Assembly (NCBI GenBank): GCA_964632165.1
Contig: CAZWCZ010000005.1
Coordinates: forward strand, 1-64,000
Length of the DNA stretch: 64,000 bases
DNA from: SIG299 sp964632165
GTDB lineage: Bacteria; Bacillota; Clostridia; Lachnospirales; Lachnospiraceae
Direction of reading: 5' to 3'
The notes beneath the pieces were generated by a model. The model was not told the origin of the DNA, did not search any database, and was given only the letters and a program-made list of their open reading frames with translations. Position 1 is the stretch's first letter. The number at the start of each line of letters is the position of its first letter. Made by a program: the position numbers and the translations under genes. Shown here one piece after another: positions 60,228 to 64,000 of the stretch.

Positions 60228-62174
60228 TTATATTACAATCCTTTTGAATTTTCTTTCCAGTTCATATTTTGACATTGAAATCGTGGTAGGCCTGCCATGC
60301 GGACAATGATAAGGATTTTCCAGTGTCAGCATATCAGAAATAAGTTTCCTTGCTTCTTCTTCTGACATCCGATGATTTCCTTTGACTGCAGCTTTGCATG
60401 ATAAAGACGCTACCTTTTCCAATATAAGATCAGAACTTTTGTATTCGCGTTCTGACAGCAATGTATTCAACACTTCTGATAAAAGTTCCTTACTGTCAAC
60501 GCTGACAAAATACGCAGGCACTTCCGTAATTTTAAATTCCTGTCCTCCGAATTCCTCGATCACAAAACCCAGCCGGGAAAAAAGTTCCAGATTCTGTTTC
60601 AGACAATCCGTTTCTCTCGCAGTAAGAGAAACGATCATCGGCGGAAACAGGGTCTGCGTAATCTGTTCCTGATTTTCTTTCAGTCGTTTCATAGTTCTCT
60701 CAAACAGCACTTTTTCATGTGCCGCATGCTGATCAATGATAAACATCGCCTGATCCATTTCAATCAGCCAATATGTTGCAAACAACTGTCCGATCAGTCG
60801 GAATTCTTTCCTGTTTTCCTTTGACAGCAGATTTGGTTCCGGTTCCAGCTGATGTTCTTTTGCTGCCGGAAGCTGCAGAGAAGGGATTTCTGTTTTCTGC
60901 ACTGTTTCTGGTGCTGTTTTCTGTGTTGTGTCCGATACAAATTCCTGACGGGTTTTGGAAACAGCTTCCTGCTTTAACTCCGGTTTAACCGGCATGGAAT
61001 CTGTCGTTAATGAAGGTTTTGACTGATATACCGGTTTTGCTTCTCGAATCTCTGAAGAAATCAATTCTTTTCTTCTTGTTTCGAAAGGTTCCGGTACTGA
61101 AATTTTCTGCTGCATTAATATCTGCTGTTTCTGTTCTTTTCTGTCCTCTCTTTCTGAAAGCGAAACGGGAACAATCATGTTTTTTCCGGACAGACCATCT
61201 TGTATCATCTGGTAAACAGCGTGATAAATTGCCTCATTATCCGCAAATCGAAGTTCCATTTTTGAAGGATGTACATTGACATCAATAAACTCCGGCGGAA
61301 CGGTAATATGAATCGCAGTAAATGGATATTTATGTCCCATCATGTAAGATTTATAAGCATCTTCTATGGCTTTTCCAACGATGGCACACTTAATATATCT
61401 TCCATTGATAAAGTAATTCTCCTGTGTCCGGTTTCCTCTGGCAATAACCGGTTTGCCGATATATCCGGTCATGGAAATACCTTTTTCATCTTTTGGATAA
61501 TTTACAGGAAGAACTGATGTAGTGATTTCACGTCCATAAATATGATAAATAATGTCTTTCAAAGAATTTCCGCCCGTTGTATGAAGAAGAACTTTTCCGT
61601 GATTCATATATTTAAATGAAATATCCGGTCGTGATAATGCCATCCTCTCCATCAGTTCATTGATATATCCGCCCTCTGTCGCCGCACTTTTCAGAAACTT
61701 TTTTCTGGCAGGCGTGTTGTAAAACAAATTACGGACAAGAAATGTTGTTCCCTGAGGGCATCCCGCTTCTTCCATTGTTTTTTCTTTTCCGCCCTCTATT
61801 ATATAACGCGATCCGGCAAAATTTTCTTTTGTTTTCGTAAGAAGTTCTACTTGTGCAACAGCAGCAATACTTGAAAGAGCTTCTCCGCGGAAGCCAAGAC
61901 TCCCAACCGTCAGAAGATCCAGTGCTGAATGAATCTTACTCGTTGCGTGACGTAAAAATGCGGTAGGAATTTCTTCATAAGGAATACCGGAACCATTATC
62001 CGTGACACGAATCAAAGAAATACCACCTTCTTTTATCTCTACCGTAATGGCAGACGCTCCGGCATCTATTGCATTTTCTACCAATTCTTTTGCTACAGAA
62101 GCAGGACGTTCCACTACTTCACCGGCAGCAATCTGATTAATTGTCTGTTGGTCTAATATATTTATTTTAGCCAT
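60228..62174 (-). CDS. mutL: DNA mismatch repair protein MutL
   Basis: A 648-residue mismatch repair protein. The N-terminal GHKL ATPase has ELVENAIDAGA (motif I), TDNGSGI (motif II) and GFRGEALSSIAAV (motif III); the middle linker (about 350-465) is low-complexity and proline/glutamine-rich; the C-terminal domain has the endonuclease motif DQHAAHEKVLFE and CPHGRP, so it should nick the nascent strand as expected in bacteria without MutH. It follows mutS by 30 bases and precedes miaA. Confidence 0.97.
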   Translation of the reverse strand: MAKINILDQQTINQIAAGEVVERPASVAKELVENAIDAGASAITVEIKEGGISLIRVTDNGSGIPYEEIPTAFLRHATSKIHSALDLLTVGSLGFRGEALSSIAAVAQVELLTKTKENFAGSRYIIEGGKEKTMEEAGCPQGTTFLVRNLFYNTPARKKFLKSAATEGGYINELMERMALSRPDISFKYMNHGKVLLHTTGGNSLKDIIYHIYGREITTSVLPVNYPKDEKGISMTGYIGKPVIARGNRTQENYFINGRYIKCAIVGKAIEDAYKSYMMGHKYPFTAIHITVPPEFIDVNVHPSKMELRFADNEAIYHAVYQMIQDGLSGKNMIVPVSLSEREDRKEQKQQILMQQKISVPEPFETRRKELISSEIREAKPVYQSKPSLTTDSMPVKPELKQEAVSKTRQEFVSDTTQKTAPETVQKTEIPSLQLPAAKEHQLEPEPNLLSKENRKEFRLIGQLFATYWLIEMDQAMFIIDQHAAHEKVLFERTMKRLKENQEQITQTLFPPMIVSLTARETDCLKQNLELFSRLGFVIEEFGGQEFKITEVPAYFVSVDSKELLSEVLNTLLSEREYKSSDLILEKVASLSCKAAVKGNHRMSEEEARKLISDMLTLENPYHCPHGRPTTISMSKYELERKFKRIVI

Positions 62175-62204
62175 AGGTTCTCCTTATTTCCGGCACATGG
62201 CAGG

Positions 62205-64000
62205 TTACTTTATTTTTTGTTGCAGCTGATATAACTTATTTAATGCTTCTAACGGTGTCAATGCGGAAATATCAATGGAACGTATCTCTTCTATGACCTC
62301 CGGATACTCCGGTACGTCAAACATACTCAGCTGGCCTTCCGTTTCCTTTTTTTTGAAATGAGACGGTTTCTTTTCTGCAAAAGTAGTTTTCCGGATAGTG
62401 ATATCATGATCCGTCAGCTGATCTGATATTTCTTTTGCACGCTGTAATACCGCTTCCGGCACGCCTGCAAGGCGGGCCACCTGGATTCCGTAACTTTTGT
62501 CTGCACCGCCCTTTTGAATCTTTCTGAGAAAAATAATATTTTCTCCCTGTTCTTTTACGGCAATACAATAGTTATTGACACCGGGAAGTCTGCCTTCCAA
62601 CTCCGTCAGTTCGTGATAATGTGTCGCAAACAAAGCCTTTGCACCAAGTTTTTTTGCATCTGCAATATGTTCTACTACCGCCCATGCAATACTGAGTCCG
62701 TCATAAGTACTTGTGCCTCTTCCGATTTCATCCAGAATCAGAAGACTGTTTTTTGTTGCATTTCTTAAAATATTGGCAACCTCTGTCATTTCCACCATAA
62801 ATGTACTTTGACCGGAAGCCAGATCATCACTGGCACCTACTCTTGTAAAAATACGGTCTGCGATTCCTATTTGTGCACTGTCTGCCGGAACAAAGCTTCC
62901 AATCTGTGCCATCAGTACGATCAATGCCGTCTGACGCATATACGTAGACTTTCCTGCCATATTTGGCCCGGTAATAATAGAAATTCTTTTTTCGGAATTG
63001 TTCAATAGCGTATCATTTTCCACAAACATATCATCCGGGATCATCTGTTCAACCACCGGGTGGCGTCCGCCCTTTATGGAAATTTCTCCGTCTGTATTGA
63101 TTTTGGGACGAACATAATTGTTTCTTTCCGCTACAAATGCTAACGACGCAAATGCATCTGTCTTTGCTACTGCTTTTGCCGTTTTCTGTATGCGCAGTAC
63201 TTCTTGTGCAATCCGCTCCCTAATTTCAGTAAACAGATCATATTCCAGTGAAAACAGCCTGTCTTCCGAACCAAGGATATCTTCTTCCATCTTTTTTAAT
63301 TCCGGAGTTGTGTAGCGCTCTGCATTACTCAGTGTCTGTTTTCGGATCCAGGTTTCCGGCACCAGATCTTTATAAGAATTGGTCACTTCGAGATAATAAC
63401 CAAACACGCGGTTAAACTTGATCTTTAAGTTTTTGATCCCGGTATGTTCTCTTTCTTCCTGTTCCAAAGCCGCAAGCCAGTTTTTCCCATCTGTTTTTGC
63501 ATGTCTCAGACGGTCTACTTCTTCATTATAACCGCTTTTTATAATACCGCCTTCTTTGATGGTCAGAGGCGGATCATCTTCTATCGAAGCAGAAATCAGT
63601 TCTTCCAGATCCTGAAGGCTGTCCATATCCTGATAAATGCTCTTCCATTCCGATGTTTCCAGTTCTGATAAAAGCAGTCGGATATGCGGAAGCATCTGCA
63701 ATGAATTTTTTAGAGCGATCAGATCTCTTGGATTTGCTGATTTGTAACTTACTTTTCCCATCAGGCGCTCCAAGTCATACACGGCATCCAGATACTCCCT
63801 GAGTTCTTCCCGCGTGATAACACTCTTGTTTAATTCTTCGACTGCATCCAGACGATCTTCGATATCCTGCTTGTAGATCAGTGGCTGTTCAATAAAATTT
63901 CGGAGCATCCTGGCCCCCATGGCAGTCTTGGTTTTATCCAAAACCCATAAAAGTGACCCTCGTTTCTGCTTTTCACGTAAAGTTTCCGTCAGTTCCAGAT
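62205..64000 (-). CDS. mutS: DNA mismatch repair protein MutS (C-terminal part, cut by window end)
   Basis: About 598 residues of the C-terminal part of MutS1; the N-terminal mismatch-binding domain and start are beyond base 64000. The frame is open to the window edge, so the ATG at 63941 is internal. The lever/clamp region (about the first 300 visible residues) leads to the ATPase with GPNMAGKST, DEIGRGTSTYDGLS and ATHYHEL. A QLSMFD sequence near the C-terminus looks like a sliding-clamp binding motif, and the ending LTPLEALNKLYQLQQKI is typical MutS1, not MutS2. It is the first visible gene of mutS-mutL-miaA. Confidence 0.96.
   Translation of the reverse strand, partial: LELTETLREKQKRGSLLWVLDKTKTAMGARMLRNFIEQPLIYKQDIEDRLDAVEELNKSVITREELREYLDAVYDLERLMGKVSYKSANPRDLIALKNSLQMLPHIRLLLSELETSEWKSIYQDMDSLQDLEELISASIEDDPPLTIKEGGIIKSGYNEEVDRLRHAKTDGKNWLAALEQEEREHTGIKNLKIKFNRVFGYYLEVTNSYKDLVPETWIRKQTLSNAERYTTPELKKMEEDILGSEDRLFSLEYDLFTEIRERIAQEVLRIQKTAKAVAKTDAFASLAFVAERNNYVRPKINTDGEISIKGGRHPVVEQMIPDDMFVENDTLLNNSEKRISIITGPNMAGKSTYMRQTALIVLMAQIGSFVPADSAQIGIADRIFTRVGASDDLASGQSTFMVEMTEVANILRNATKNSLLILDEIGRGTSTYDGLSIAWAVVEHIADAKKLGAKALFATHYHELTELEGRLPGVNNYCIAVKEQGENIIFLRKIQKGGADKSYGIQVARLAGVPEAVLQRAKEISDQLTDHDITIRKTTFAEKKPSHFKKKETEGQLSMFDVPEYPEVIEEIRSIDISALTPLEALNKLYQLQQKIK

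Overview
The window looks like core chromosome of a low-GC, rod-shaped, Gram-positive anaerobe of the Clostridia, most likely Lachnospiraceae. Strong Shine-Dalgarno sites (AGGAGG), sigma-A type promoters with 16-17 bp spacers, RNase Y, Prp plus an N-terminally extended L27, YqfC/YqfD, SepF/YlmH/DivIVA, LexA next to a YneA-like gene, and the radical SAM-DUF2344-RNase G-L21-Prp-L27-Obg order all point there. The family assignment is inference from gene content and order, not from a search. I see no prophage, insertion sequence, CRISPR array or defence island.

Layout. 1-61: 3' part of tRNA-Glu(CTC). 0.2-5.1 kb: CapA-like protein, thymidine kinase, alaS, rpsU. 5.2-15.1 kb: sporulation/RNA cluster yqfC-yqfD-phoH-ybeY, a MurJ/SpoVB-type flippase, a BofC-like protein, two FAD oxidoreductases and miaB. 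15.2-25.6 kb: rny, a Nudix hydrolase, pdp, a DacF-type carboxypeptidase, a metallophosphoesterase, scpA-scpB and a SWIM-SNF2 helicase. 25.6-26.7 kb: a zinc-ribbon membrane protein and a divergent 50-residue membrane protein. 26.8-34.5 kb: radical SAM/DUF2344 pair, rng, rplU (with leader)-prp-rpmA, obg, yhbY, yqeK, rsfS. 34.6-38.6 kb: lexA divergent from a yneA-like gene, ttcA, an unlisted DUF1540 gene, a tyrosine recombinase and a BlaI-type repressor. 38.7-46.6 kb (minus): AAA/DUF4143 ATPase, then the operon hlyD-like-yggS-sepF-ylmH-divIVA-aroB-lspA-rluD. 46.7-57.1 kb: DUF378 gene (plus), then a P-loop gene and the morphogenesis cluster mreB-mreC-mreD-pbp2-minC-minD-minE-rodA-mgsA-dac (minus). 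57.2-64 kb (minus): radC, a methionine-gamma-lyase-like protein, miaA, mutL and the 3' part of mutS, cut by the window end.

How it works together. The right half is a growth and division module: MreBCD/PBP2/RodA build the lateral wall, MinCDE and DivIVA place the septum, SepF/YlmH assist the divisome, and LspA serves lipoproteins. The left half combines translation (alaS, rpsU, ybeY, miaB, rplU, rpmA, obg, rsfS), RNA turnover (rny, rng), chromosome condensation (scpAB) and nucleoside salvage (tdk, pdp). The lexA/yneA-like pair carries readable LexA boxes and is a local SOS switch.

The parts most worth a second look are the 36.5-37.1 kb intergenic region (perfect 17-bp hairpin nested in a larger structure, beside a tyrosine recombinase, where gene orientation switches from mostly plus to mostly minus), the HlyD-like protein without a transporter inside the division cluster, the large insertion in PBP2, RNase G without its zinc-link, and two apparent breaks in common gene order (no nadD between yhbY and yqeK; miaB apart from mutSL-miaA). 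No clear undescribed multi-gene system was found.
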